In this document: positions 8,130 to 16,321 of the stretch, in pieces
Layout of the letters: every line of letters starts with the position of its first letter
Numbering within the stretch: position 1 is the stretch's first letter
From: Streptomyces xanthophaeus
Lineage (GTDB): Bacteria; Actinomycetota; Actinomycetes; Streptomycetales; Streptomycetaceae
Assembly: GCF_030440515.1 (NCBI RefSeq)
Contig: NZ_CP076543.1
Coordinates: 1,550,001 to 1,614,000, forward strand
DNA length: 64,000 nt
Reading direction: 5' to 3'
Translations under genes and position numbers: made by a program
Notes under the pieces: model-generated
What the model saw: only the letters and a program-made list of their open reading frames with translations
What the model was told of the DNA's origin: nothing
The model's database searches: none

Positions 8130-9278
8130 GTGACGGACGGAGCAGTAACTGAGGCCGCGCGCGTGCTCATCGCCGCGGACAAATTCAAGGGCTCGCTCAC
8201 GGCCGTTCAGGTCGCGGAGCGGGTGACGGCCGGCCTGCGCAGGGCCGTACCGGACGTGGAGATCGAGACCCTCCCCGTCGCGGACGGCGGCGACGGAACG
8301 GTCGCGGCAGCCGTGGCAGCCGGCTTCGAACGCCGGGAGGTACGGGTCACCGGACCCCTCGGCGACCAGGTCACGGCCGCCTTCGCGCTGCGCGAGGGCA
8401 CCGCGGTGGTCGAGATGGCGGAGGCCTCCGGGCTGCAGCTGCTGCCGGCGGGCACCTTCGCCGCGCTGACGGCGACCACGTACGGCTCGGGCGAGCTGCT
8501 CAAGGCCGCGCTGGACGCGGGTGCGCGCTCGATCGTCTTCGGCGTGGGCGGCAGTGCCACCACCGACGGCGGCGCCGGCATGCTGGCCGCCCTGGGCGCG
8601 GTGTTCCTGGATGCGAACGGCGAACCGGTGGGTCCGGGCGGCGGCGCGCTGGCCGAACTGGCCTCGGCCGACCTGTCCGGCGTCGACCCGCGCTTCGCGG
8701 AGGTGGAGTTCGTCCTCGCGAGCGACGTGGACAACCCGCTGACCGGCCCGAAGGGCTGCGCCGCGGTCTACGGCCCGCAGAAGGGGGCGTCGCCCGAGGA
8801 CGTGGCGACGCTCGACGCGGCGCTGGCGCACTTCGCGGTGGTCCTGGAGAAGTCGATCGGTGCGAAGGCCGCCGAGTGCGCGGTGCTCCCGGGTGCCGGC
8901 GGCGCGGGCGGCATCGGCTACGGGGCCCTGCTGCTCGGCGCGACGTTCCGCCCCGGCATCGAGCTGATGCTGGAGGTGCTGGGCTTCGCCCCCGCGCTGG
9001 AGCGGGCCACGCTGGTCATCACCGGCGAGGGCTCCCTGGACGAGCAGACCCTGCACGGCAAGGCCCCGGCGGGTGTCGCGGCCGCGGCGCGTGCGGCGGG
9101 CAAGCCCGTGGTGGCCGTCTGCGGTCGGCTGCTGCTGACGCAGGAGGCCCTGGAGGGGGCCGGCATCCGCAAGGCGTACCCGCTCACGGACCTGGAGCCC
9201 GACCCGGCCAAGTCCATCCCGAACGCGGGTCCCCTGCTGGAGCAGGTCGCGGCCAACATCGCCGCCGACGTCCTCTGA
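8130..9278 (+). CDS. glxK: Glycerate kinase (GlxK/GarK family)
   Basis: 382 residues. It begins with the family opening ADKFKGSLTA (about residue 15) and PVADGGDGT (about residue 49), and continues with FGVGGSATTDGGAGML and LASDVDNPL, all typical of the GarK/GlxK fold. The enzyme phosphorylates D-glycerate to 2-phosphoglycerate (some members make 3-phosphoglycerate), ending glyoxylate and allantoin/serine-type catabolism. A GTG start at 8130 is preceded by AGCAAGGGA. No glyoxylate carboligase or tartronate semialdehyde reductase gene is adjacent, so its pathway here is unknown. A strong hairpin follows the stop codon. Confidence 0.92.
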   Translation: MTDGAVTEAARVLIAADKFKGSLTAVQVAERVTAGLRRAVPDVEIETLPVADGGDGTVAAAVAAGFERREVRVTGPLGDQVTAAFALREGTAVVEMAEASGLQLLPAGTFAALTATTYGSGELLKAALDAGARSIVFGVGGSATTDGGAGMLAALGAVFLDANGEPVGPGGGALAELASADLSGVDPRFAEVEFVLASDVDNPLTGPKGCAAVYGPQKGASPEDVATLDAALAHFAVVLEKSIGAKAAECAVLPGAGGAGGIGYGALLLGATFRPGIELMLEVLGFAPALERATLVITGEGSLDEQTLHGKAPAGVAAAARAAGKPVVAVCGRLLLTQEALEGAGIRKAYPLTDLEPDPAKSIPNAGPLLEQVAANIAADVL

Positions 9279-9292
9279 CCCGACCGGCTCCT

Positions 9293-9334
9293 TCGAGGGC
9301 CCCGACCCCCTTGTCCCGGGGCCGGGGCCCTCGA
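9293..9334 (+). terminator. Hairpin terminator after glycerate kinase
   Basis: A 17-base stem with one mismatch starts 15 bases after the stop codon. The left arm TCGAGGGCCCCGACCCC pairs with the right arm GGGGCCGGGGCCCTCGA around an 8-base loop. No U-tract follows, as is common in Streptomyces. Confidence 0.75.
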
Positions 9335-9356
9335 CCATTCCGGCTCCGCCGAACCC

Positions 9357-9511
9357 AGCCTCGCCGGGCCAGATCCAGCCCCTCCCGCGTTTGAGCAGGG
9401 GGCACCTCCCAGCGGTAGCTGGGGGAAGGTCCGGGCGGAGCCCGGTGCCCGGCGGAGCCGGGTTTCCTGGGGCTCCGCCCCAGACCCCGCGCCTCGAACG
9501 CCGGCGAGGCT
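9357..9511. repeat. Dispersed Streptomyces-type intergenic repeat with terminal inverted repeats
   Basis: A 155-base noncoding block bounded by an 11-base perfect inverted repeat, AGCCTCGCCGG at 9357-9367 and CCGGCGAGGCT at 9501-9511. Inside are several smaller hairpins, including TGGGGCTCCGCCCCA near 9467-9481 and runs of CGGAGCC. From memory, closely similar sequences recur in intergenic regions of many Streptomyces genomes; no second copy was noticed in this window. Size, ends and internal symmetry resemble a small non-autonomous element, but no target duplication was identified. Confidence 0.6.
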
Positions 9512-9546
9512 GAAATGGCCCGGCTGAGGCCGTCGGTGCTGCCGGG

Positions 9547-10128
9547 CTACGCGGCGAGGAGGTCCGCCGTGGTGACCACGCGGGCGAAGCCGCCACCGTG
9601 GAGGCTCACCGCCGTGGCGGTGGCGAGCTCGTCCGCCGTCAGGGCGAGGCCCCCCGGGCCGGCGAGGTCGAAGGTGTGCGTGGCGTCGAGCGGGACGAGC
9701 ACGTCGTAGCCGAGGTTCCCCGCCATCCGGGCCGTGGTCTCGACGCACATGTTGGTCTGGATGCCCACCAGCACCAGCTGGCCGATCCCCTGGGCCCCCA
9801 GCCAGTCGGCCAGGTCCGGCGTGCCGTAGAAGGCCGAGTTCACGGTCTTGGTGATCACCAGGGCCCCCTGGCTCCGCTTCTCGACCACATCCTTGAAGGC
9901 ATGGCCGGGGTGGTCGGCGGCGAGGACGGAGCCGGGCTGCACGGACGCGTGCCGGACGAGGACCACCGGGCGGCCGGCCGCCTGCCAGGCGTCCATCAGG
10001 GCCGCGATGTTGTCCTCGGCCGCCGGGTTGTTGCGGGGCCCCCAGAAGGACTCCTCGTCGAAGCCCTTCTGCACGTCGATGACCAGCAGGGCACTGTCGG
10101 GGGCGATCTCGATCGCGGTCGTTGTCAT
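9547..10128 (-). CDS. Isochorismatase-family cysteine hydrolase
   Basis: 193 residues from the ATG at 10128. The family pattern is present: ALLVIDVQKGF with the catalytic Asp (about residue 20), a Lys in ALVITKTVNSAFYGTPD, and the nucleophile Cys in VGIQTNMCVETTAR (about residue 128). Members hydrolyse isochorismate, nicotinamide, biuret or related amides; the substrate is not predictable here. It is divergent from a GlxA-like AraC regulator with about 106 bases between them, and a perfect palindrome beside the regulator start suggests direct control. The long open frame upstream of 10128 is compositional. Confidence 0.88.
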   Translation of the reverse strand: MTTTAIEIAPDSALLVIDVQKGFDEESFWGPRNNPAAEDNIAALMDAWQAAGRPVVLVRHASVQPGSVLAADHPGHAFKDVVEKRSQGALVITKTVNSAFYGTPDLADWLGAQGIGQLVLVGIQTNMCVETTARMAGNLGYDVLVPLDATHTFDLAGPGGLALTADELATATAVSLHGGGFARVVTTADLLAA

Positions 10129-10193
10129 GGCTCCATGCTGTCCGCCCCGCCGCGGGCCCGACAGCGCCCGCGAGGCCCCGTACCGATGGGATC

Positions 10194-10232
10194 CTGCCAG
10201 ACTGGCAGTTCTGGACCCCTGGCAGACTGGCC
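10194..10232. promoter_or_regulatory. Duplicated palindromic operator between isochorismatase and GlxA-like regulator
   Basis: A perfect 15-base palindrome, CTGCCAGACTGGCAG, lies at 10194-10208. The core GGCAGACTGG recurs at 10221-10230 as a second, imperfect copy, 26 bases further on. The second copy ends only a few bases before the ATG at 10235, and no Shine-Dalgarno is visible there, so the regulator mRNA may be leaderless and its own promoter may overlap the sites. The best candidate ligand is the adjacent AraC-type protein. Confidence 0.6.
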
Positions 10233-10234
10233 GG

Positions 10235-11230
10235 ATGCGCCGTGTCGCGATCGTCGTCCAGCCCGGTATCCGCAGCTTCGACCTCGCCGTCATCACCGAG
10301 GTCTGGGGCCCCGACCGCAGCCACGCCGGGGTGCCGGGCTTCGAGCTGCGCCGGTGCGCCCTGGAACCCGGGCCGATCCCGCTGCCCGGCGGGCTGACCC
10401 TGTCCCCCGACCGGGGGCTGGACTGGCTGGCCGGCGCGGACCTGGTCGTCGTACCGGCGCTGGCCGAGCCGGCCGATCCGACGCCCCCGCCGGTCCTCGC
10501 CGCCCTGCGCGAGGCGCACGGCCGGGGCGTGCCGGTCGCCGCCCTGTGCGCCGGGGCGTTCATCCTGGCGGAGGCCGGTCTGCTGGAGGGCCGCCGGGCG
10601 GTCACCCACTGGTGGCTGGCCCCGCAGCTCGCCGCGCGCTACCCGGGGATCGTGGTCGAGGACGCGCCGCTCTACGTCGAGGACGGCGGGCTGTGGACCT
10701 CCGCCGGGGTGGCTTCGGGGATCGACCTCTGCCTGCACCTGGTCCGGGAGGCGCACGGCGCCGAGGCCGCCGCCGCCATCGCCCGTTCCATGGTGACGGG
10801 TCCGTTCCGTACCGGGGACCACGCCCAGTACCTGGACCGGCCCGTCCCGGCCGCGGACCGGACGGCCGAGGCGCTGGCCGCCGTACGGGCGCGTGCCCTG
10901 CGTTCGCTGCACGAGCCCCTGTCCGTGGCGACCATGGCCGGCTGGGCCGGGATGTCCCCGCGTTCCTTCGCCCGGCACTTCGCCGCCGCCACCGGCACCA
11001 CCCCGCACCGGTGGCTGCTGGGCCACCGGCTGGACGCGGCCCGCAAGCTGCTGGAACGCACCGATCATCCGGTGCCGGAAGTGGCCCGGCGGGCCGGTTT
11101 CGCCAGTGAGGTCACCTTCCGCCAGCACTTCACCGCGCAGGTCGGCCTCGGCCCGCGCGCGTACCGTGCGGCCTCCTGCGCACCGGCAGCCGCACCAAAC
11201 CCCCCGGACAGTGTTAGAAAGGGCTCATGA
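10235..11230 (+). CDS. GlxA/FtrA-type AraC-family transcriptional regulator
   Basis: 331 residues. Residues 1-175 form a DJ-1/PfpI-like domain (RRVAIVVQPGIRSFDLAV; VPVAALCAGAFILAEAGLLEGR with the nucleophile-elbow cysteine). Residues 215-315 carry the double AraC helix-turn-helix (MSPRSFARHFAAATGTTPHRW; VPEVARRAGFASEVTFRQHF). This two-domain layout is that of GlxA/FtrA regulators, whose ligands are mostly unknown. It faces the isochorismatase gene across a palindromic operator. Its stop overlaps the start of the SpoIIE phosphatase gene by four bases (ATGA), which is unexpected and suggests shared transcription with that signalling gene. Confidence 0.92.
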   Translation: MRRVAIVVQPGIRSFDLAVITEVWGPDRSHAGVPGFELRRCALEPGPIPLPGGLTLSPDRGLDWLAGADLVVVPALAEPADPTPPPVLAALREAHGRGVPVAALCAGAFILAEAGLLEGRRAVTHWWLAPQLAARYPGIVVEDAPLYVEDGGLWTSAGVASGIDLCLHLVREAHGAEAAAAIARSMVTGPFRTGDHAQYLDRPVPAADRTAEALAAVRARALRSLHEPLSVATMAGWAGMSPRSFARHFAAATGTTPHRWLLGHRLDAARKLLERTDHPVPEVARRAGFASEVTFRQHFTAQVGLGPRAYRAASCAPAAAPNPPDSVRKGS

Positions 11231-14037
11231 CCGGACGTTTTGGTCGCCAGCCGACCGGGTGGGGCTCGCGGCTGTTCGCGCGCCTGTCCCGGTGGGCACA
11301 CAGCGTCGCCGGTCAGGTCTTCGCCCTCCAGGCGATGATCGTGCTCCTGCTGATCGCCGCCGCCGCGGCAGCCCTGGTCTTCCAGGCCCAGTACGACAGC
11401 GAGCGCGACGCCCGTCACCGCTCGCTCGCGGCGGCCGAGTCCTTCGCGAACGCCCCCGGTATCGTGTCGGCGCTGCTCTCGACGGATCCGACCGCGCTGC
11501 TCCAGCCGCTGGCCGAGGCCGCCCGCCGGGGCTCGGGCGTCGACTTCATCGCCGTCATGAACACCGACGGGATCCGCTACACCGACTCACAGCCCGAGCT
11601 GATCGGCCGACGGGCCACGGGTGACCTCAGCCGCGCCCTCGCCGGGCATGCCTTCACGGAAACGTTCCGGGGCGAGCCGAGCGACGCCGTCCGGGCCATC
11701 GTCCCGATACGGAACTCCGACGGCGTCGTCATCGGACTGGTCGGCACCGGCATAGACGTCGAGAACGTCTCCCAGGTCGTCGAGGGCCAGCTCCCGCTCC
11801 TGCTCGGTGCGGCCGCGGGCGCCCTGCTGCTCGGCACCGGTGGCGCCGCCCTGGTCAGCGGCCGGCTGCGGCGCCAGACCCGGGGCCTGGGCGCCGCCGA
11901 GATGAGCCGGATCAACGAGCACCACGAGGCCGTCCTGCACGCCGTCCGCGAGGGCGTGGTCATCATCGACGCCCACCAGCGGCTCGTCCTGGCCAACGAC
12001 GAGGCCCGCCGACTGCTCAGCCTGCCGCCCGACCCCGAGAACCGGCACGTCACCGACCTCGGTCTCGACCCGCGCACCGCCGAACTGCTCGCCTCCGGCC
12101 AGGTCGTGACGGACCACGTGCACCTGGCGGGCGACCGGCTGCTCGCCGTCAACGTACGGCCCACCGCGCAGTACAAGGGCATGTCCACGGGAAGCGTCGT
12201 GACCCTGCGCGACTCCACCGAGCTCGCCGCGCTCTCCGGCCGGGCCGAGGTGGCCCGCGGCCGGCTCCAGCTGCTCTACGACGCCGGTGTGCGGATCGGT
12301 ACGACCCTGGACGTGGTGCGGACCGCCGAGGAGCTGTCGGAGGTCGCCGTCCCCCGGTTCGCGGACTTCGTCACGGTGGAGCTGCTGGAGCCGGTGCTGC
12401 ACGGTGACGAGCCCTCGCTGGTCACCGGTGTCTACACCGAGATGCGCCGGGCCGCCATCACCGGCGTACGTGCCGACTCGCCGCTCCAGCCGGTGGGCGA
12501 CATCATCCGGTTCGTCGTGCCGACGGCTCCGATGGCGGCGGCCCTGGACGCCGGGCAGGCGGTGCTCGCGGCCGACCTGAACGCGGCCATGGGCTGGCGG
12601 GCCCAGGACTCCCAGGGCACCCGGGTGGCGCTCGACTACGGGCTGCACTCGCTGATCTCCGTACCGCTCCGGGCCCGGGGCGTGGTCCTGGGCATGGCCA
12701 ATTTCTGGCGGGCCGCCGACACCCCGGAGGCCTTCGACGAGGAGGACCGTTCCTTCGCGGCGGAGCTGGGTGCGCGCGCTGCCGTCTCCATCGACAACGC
12801 CCGCCGCTTCACCCGCGAGCACGCCATGGCCGTGACGCTCCAGCGCAGCCTCCTGCCCCGGATGCTGCCCGCCCAGAACGCCGTGGACGTGGCCCACCGC
12901 TATCTGCCCGCGAAGGCGGGGGTCGGCGGGGACTGGTTCGACGTGATCCCGCTGCCGGGGGGCCGGGTGGCGCTGGTCGTCGGCGATGTCGTCGGGCACG
13001 GGGTGCACGCCGCGGCCACCATGGGCCGGCTGCGGACCGCGGTGCACAACTTCTCCACCCTGGACCTGCCCCCCGACGAGCTGCTCGGACACCTGGACGA
13101 GCTGATCAGCCGGATCGACCAGAACGACACCGGGAGCGGGCTCGCGGGCGGGGACGGGGAGGGCGGTGCCGAGGACGCCTCGGACGGGCCCGCCGAGCTG
13201 GCCGGGGTCACCGGTGCCACCTGTCTCTACACGGTCTACGACCCGGTCTCCGGGCGGTGCGTGATGGCCAGCGCCGGCCATCCCGGGCCGGCGCTGATCC
13301 GCCCCGGAGGGGCGGTGGAGTTCCCCGAGCTGCCGGCCGGGCTGCCCCTGGGCGTCGGCGGGATGCCGTTCGAGGCCACCGAGTTCACGCTTCCCGAGGG
13401 GAGCCGGCTGGTGCTGTTCACCGACGGTCTGGTGGAGGACCGTGACCGGGACTTCGACACCGGACTGCAACTGCTCGGCGAGGCGCTGGCGCGCCCCGGC
13501 CGCAGCCCCGACCAGGCCTGCTCGGACGTGCTCGCCACGATGCTGTTCCCGGTGCCGAGCGACGACATCGTCCTGCTGGTCGCCGACACCCGGCGGCTGG
13601 AGGCCGACCGGATCGCCGAGTGGGATGTGCCGGGCGAGCCCTCGGCCGTCTCGCGCGTGCGCAACGCGGGCGCGGCGCAGATCGCGGCGTGGGGGCTGGA
13701 GGAGATCTCCTTCTCCGCCGAGCTGATCCTCAGCGAGCTGATCACCAATGCCATCCGGTACGGGAGCGCGCCCGTGCGGGTGCGGCTGCTGCGCGACCGC
13801 GCCCTCGTCTGCGAGGTCTCCGACGGCAGCAGCACCTCACCGCACCTGCGGTACGCGGCGACCACCGACGAGGGCGGGCGCGGGCTGTTCCTCGTCGCCC
13901 AGTACGCCGCCCGGTGGGGCACCCGGTACACCGAGCGCGGCAAGGTCATCTGGGCGGAGCTTCCGTTGAGCGGCGGCCCGGAGCCACAGCTGATGGACCC
14001 GCTGGACCTGGACGCGCTGGAGGACCTGGCGTGGTGA
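11227..14037 (+). CDS. Membrane sensor PP2C (SpoIIE) phosphatase with PAS, GAF and anti-sigma-type kinase domain
   Basis: 936 residues. A membrane helix (about 30-53) and a second (about 188-210) flank an extracytoplasmic sensor resembling the CitA/DcuS PAS-like fold (VMNTDGIRYTDSQPELIG). After it come a cytoplasmic PAS (about 225-325), GAF (about 345-510), SpoIIE/PP2C (about 550-770; GGDWFDVIPLPGG, GDVVGHGVHAA, LFTDGLVEDRD keep the metal aspartates) and a HATPase of the RsbW type (about 790-920; ELITNAIRYGS). In RsbU/RsbP-type switches the phosphatase dephosphorylates an anti-anti-sigma factor and the kinase opposes it; here both activities are in one chain. The start overlaps the GlxA-like gene by ATGA. 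No sigma or anti-anti-sigma gene lies next to it. Confidence 0.9.
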   Translation: MTGRFGRQPTGWGSRLFARLSRWAHSVAGQVFALQAMIVLLLIAAAAAALVFQAQYDSERDARHRSLAAAESFANAPGIVSALLSTDPTALLQPLAEAARRGSGVDFIAVMNTDGIRYTDSQPELIGRRATGDLSRALAGHAFTETFRGEPSDAVRAIVPIRNSDGVVIGLVGTGIDVENVSQVVEGQLPLLLGAAAGALLLGTGGAALVSGRLRRQTRGLGAAEMSRINEHHEAVLHAVREGVVIIDAHQRLVLANDEARRLLSLPPDPENRHVTDLGLDPRTAELLASGQVVTDHVHLAGDRLLAVNVRPTAQYKGMSTGSVVTLRDSTELAALSGRAEVARGRLQLLYDAGVRIGTTLDVVRTAEELSEVAVPRFADFVTVELLEPVLHGDEPSLVTGVYTEMRRAAITGVRADSPLQPVGDIIRFVVPTAPMAAALDAGQAVLAADLNAAMGWRAQDSQGTRVALDYGLHSLISVPLRARGVVLGMANFWRAADTPEAFDEEDRSFAAELGARAAVSIDNARRFTREHAMAVTLQRSLLPRMLPAQNAVDVAHRYLPAKAGVGGDWFDVIPLPGGRVALVVGDVVGHGVHAAATMGRLRTAVHNFSTLDLPPDELLGHLDELISRIDQNDTGSGLAGGDGEGGAEDASDGPAELAGVTGATCLYTVYDPVSGRCVMASAGHPGPALIRPGGAVEFPELPAGLPLGVGGMPFEATEFTLPEGSRLVLFTDGLVEDRDRDFDTGLQLLGEALARPGRSPDQACSDVLATMLFPVPSDDIVLLVADTRRLEADRIAEWDVPGEPSAVSRVRNAGAAQIAAWGLEEISFSAELILSELITNAIRYGSAPVRVRLLRDRALVCEVSDGSSTSPHLRYAATTDEGGRGLFLVAQYAARWGTRYTERGKVIWAELPLSGGPEPQLMDPLDLDALEDLAW

Positions 14038-14089
14038 TCCGGCCGGCCGGGGTCCGGCAGGGGTCCGGCAGGGGACCCGGGGCCCGGTG

Positions 14090-16156
14090 TCACACCGCCC
14101 GGGTGCGGGCCAGCAGCACGGCGACGTCGTCCTGCTGGGCACACGGCAGCAGCAGCCGAAGGATCCCGTCACACAGTTCCTCCAGGGGCTGCTCCACCCG
14201 GTTCAGGGCTCCCGCCAGCTGGGCCATCCCCTGGTCGAGGTCCCGGTCCCGGGCCTCGATGAGGCCGTCGGTGTAGAGCACGAGCAGGCTCCCCGGCGGC
14301 AGCCGTACCTCCTCGGTGCGGAAGTCCTGCCCGCCCGTGCCCAGCGGGGTCCCGGGCGGGCCGTCGAGGAAGGCGATGGCCCCGTCGGGGGTGACCACGG
14401 CGGGCGGCGGGTGGCCGGCCCGGGCGATCACGCAGCCGCCGGACGCCGCGTCGTGGACGGCGTACACGCAGGTGGCCATCTCGTCCTCGCCCAGGTCGGC
14501 CACGACGGCGTCGAGCGAGCGGAGCAGCTGGGCCGGGGGCACGTCGTGGCGCGCGAGGGTCCGTACGGCCGTGCGCAACTGCCCCATGACGGCGGCGGCG
14601 TGGACGCCGTGGCCCATGACGTCCCCGATGACCAGCCCGGTCCGGCCGCCGGGCAGCGGGATGACGTCGTACCAGTCCCCGCCGACGTCGTGGTCGCTGG
14701 CGGGCAGGTAGCGCCCGGTGAGTTCGAGGCCCGGGACCTCGGGCAGCTCGCTGTTGGTGAGGCTGCGCTGGAGTGTGAGGGCCGCCTGGCGCTGGAGCGT
14801 GTACATCCGGGCGTTGTCGATGTTGAGGGCCGCGCGGGCGACCAGCTCGTCGACGAGGATGCGGTCCTGCTCGTCGAAGGGTTCCCGCTCGCGCGTACGG
14901 GTCACGGCGACGGCGCCGAGCACGGTGCCGCGGGCGACCAGCGGGACCAGGCGGGCCGAGCCCAGGGTGGCGAGGTAGGTGCGCAGTGCCTCGGCACGCG
15001 GGGAGGTGATCAGTGCGGGGATGTCGGCGAGGTAGAGGTTCATGGGCCGACCCTCGGCGATGACCTGCTCGTAGGGGGTGCCCATGGGGATCTGGAAGGT
15101 CTGGCCGGGGGCGAGTTTCGCGGTGGGGGCGGTCGGGTCGGGGAAGTGGGCGGCCAGCCGGCGCAGGACACCGCGTGTGGAGGCCGCGTGGACCGGGCCC
15201 TCGTCGGGGAGCAGCACGGCTTCGAGCAGCTGGACATCGGCGGAGTCCGCGAGCTGCGGCACCAGAACGTCCACGATCTCCTGGGCGGTCTGGTGGAGGT
15301 CCAGGGTGGTGCCGATGCGGGTGCCCGCCTCGGCGAGCAGGGCGAACCGGTGCCGGGCCCGTTCGGCGTCGGCCTGGGCCCGCTGGCCGTCGGTGATGTC
15401 GATGAGCGAGGCGATCACCCCGAGGGCCCGGCCGGAGCCGTCCAGCAGCGGGGCGTACGAGCAGGACCAGGTCCGGTCGTTCTCCGGGTCGGCGGGGGTC
15501 CGCCCGGTGCGGCGGACGTCGACGACGGCGGTGCCCCGGTCGAGGACCTGCTGCATCGTCGCTTCCAGCGCGAGGGCGTTGACCCCGGGGACCACCTCGG
15601 TGAGCCGCTTGCCGAGGTGCTCGGCGGCGGAGACGCCGTTCATCCGGGCCAGGGCGTCGTTGACGCGGAGGAACCGCAGGTCGGGGCCGAGGGTGGCGAG
15701 ACCTATGGGCGACTGGGTGAACAGGCTCTGGAGGGCGGCGAGCGAGTCCCGCATGTGGAGCACCTCGGAGGTCTCCACGGCGATGAGCATGGCCCCCGTC
15801 CGGCCCTGCGGGTCGGCGGCGGGGACGATCCACATCTCCATCGGGACGCGGTGCCCGTCGCGGTGGCGCACGGGCAGGGTGCCGACGACGGCCTCGCCGG
15901 ACTGGACGCGCCGGGTCAGCTGGTCGGCGAGCTCGCGGTTGGCCTCGGGGACGAGCATGGCGCTGCCGGGGAGGCCGATGATGTCCTCGGGCCGGTGCCC
16001 GAGCAGGTCCTGGGCGGCCAGCGACCACTCCACGATGCGCCCGTCGGCGTCCTCCCGCCACAGGGCGATCGGGAGCAGCTCGTTGAGTACGCCTGCGTAC
16101 CCGACAGCTGCGGCCGGCGGGTCCGGCACCTCGCTCGTCGCCTGGTAAGTGTCCAA
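14090..16156 (-). CDS. Cytoplasmic PP2C (SpoIIE) phosphatase with two PAS domains and GAF
   Basis: 688 residues without membrane helices. Two PAS domains occupy about residues 20-140 (LPIALWREDADGRIVEW) and 150-270 (DGSGRALGVIASLIDITDGQ is the end of the second), then a GAF (about 300-450) and the PP2C domain (about 480-685; GGDWYDVIPLPGGR, GDVMGHGVHAA, LYTDGLIEARD). The metal-binding aspartates are present. It lacks the kinase domain carried by its convergent neighbour. Proteins of this type respond to redox, light or small ligands through PAS/GAF and dephosphorylate STAS-domain partners. The start follows from an ATG just after the GAGGTCGG stretch upstream. The target is unknown. Confidence 0.9.
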   Translation of the reverse strand: MDTYQATSEVPDPPAAAVGYAGVLNELLPIALWREDADGRIVEWSLAAQDLLGHRPEDIIGLPGSAMLVPEANRELADQLTRRVQSGEAVVGTLPVRHRDGHRVPMEMWIVPAADPQGRTGAMLIAVETSEVLHMRDSLAALQSLFTQSPIGLATLGPDLRFLRVNDALARMNGVSAAEHLGKRLTEVVPGVNALALEATMQQVLDRGTAVVDVRRTGRTPADPENDRTWSCSYAPLLDGSGRALGVIASLIDITDGQRAQADAERARHRFALLAEAGTRIGTTLDLHQTAQEIVDVLVPQLADSADVQLLEAVLLPDEGPVHAASTRGVLRRLAAHFPDPTAPTAKLAPGQTFQIPMGTPYEQVIAEGRPMNLYLADIPALITSPRAEALRTYLATLGSARLVPLVARGTVLGAVAVTRTREREPFDEQDRILVDELVARAALNIDNARMYTLQRQAALTLQRSLTNSELPEVPGLELTGRYLPASDHDVGGDWYDVIPLPGGRTGLVIGDVMGHGVHAAAVMGQLRTAVRTLARHDVPPAQLLRSLDAVVADLGEDEMATCVYAVHDAASGGCVIARAGHPPPAVVTPDGAIAFLDGPPGTPLGTGGQDFRTEEVRLPPGSLLVLYTDGLIEARDRDLDQGMAQLAGALNRVEQPLEELCDGILRLLLPCAQQDDVAVLLARTRAV

Positions 16157-16232
16157 CGCACCGACCTCACCCCGGGGGGCCTGATTCCTACCGATTCACC
16201 CTATCCGAGGCATGGGCGCGGGGCTCTGTGTC

Positions 16233-16272
16233 GGCCGGTCCCGGCCGGGGCACGGCAGCGCCGGGACCGGCC
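16233..16272 (-). terminator. Hairpin terminator downstream of the molybdoenzyme gene
   Basis: A perfect 13-base stem, GGCCGGTCCCGGC at 16233-16245 with GCCGGGACCGGCC at 16260-16272, and a 14-base loop. It sits between the stop of the molybdenum enzyme gene (16322) and the start of the downstream phosphatase gene, both on the minus strand, so the two are probably separate transcripts. Confidence 0.65.
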
Positions 16273-16321
16273 GCGTCGCCTGGTGCGCGTGCCTCACCCG
16301 CCCGGCTCGTACGACCCCGGC

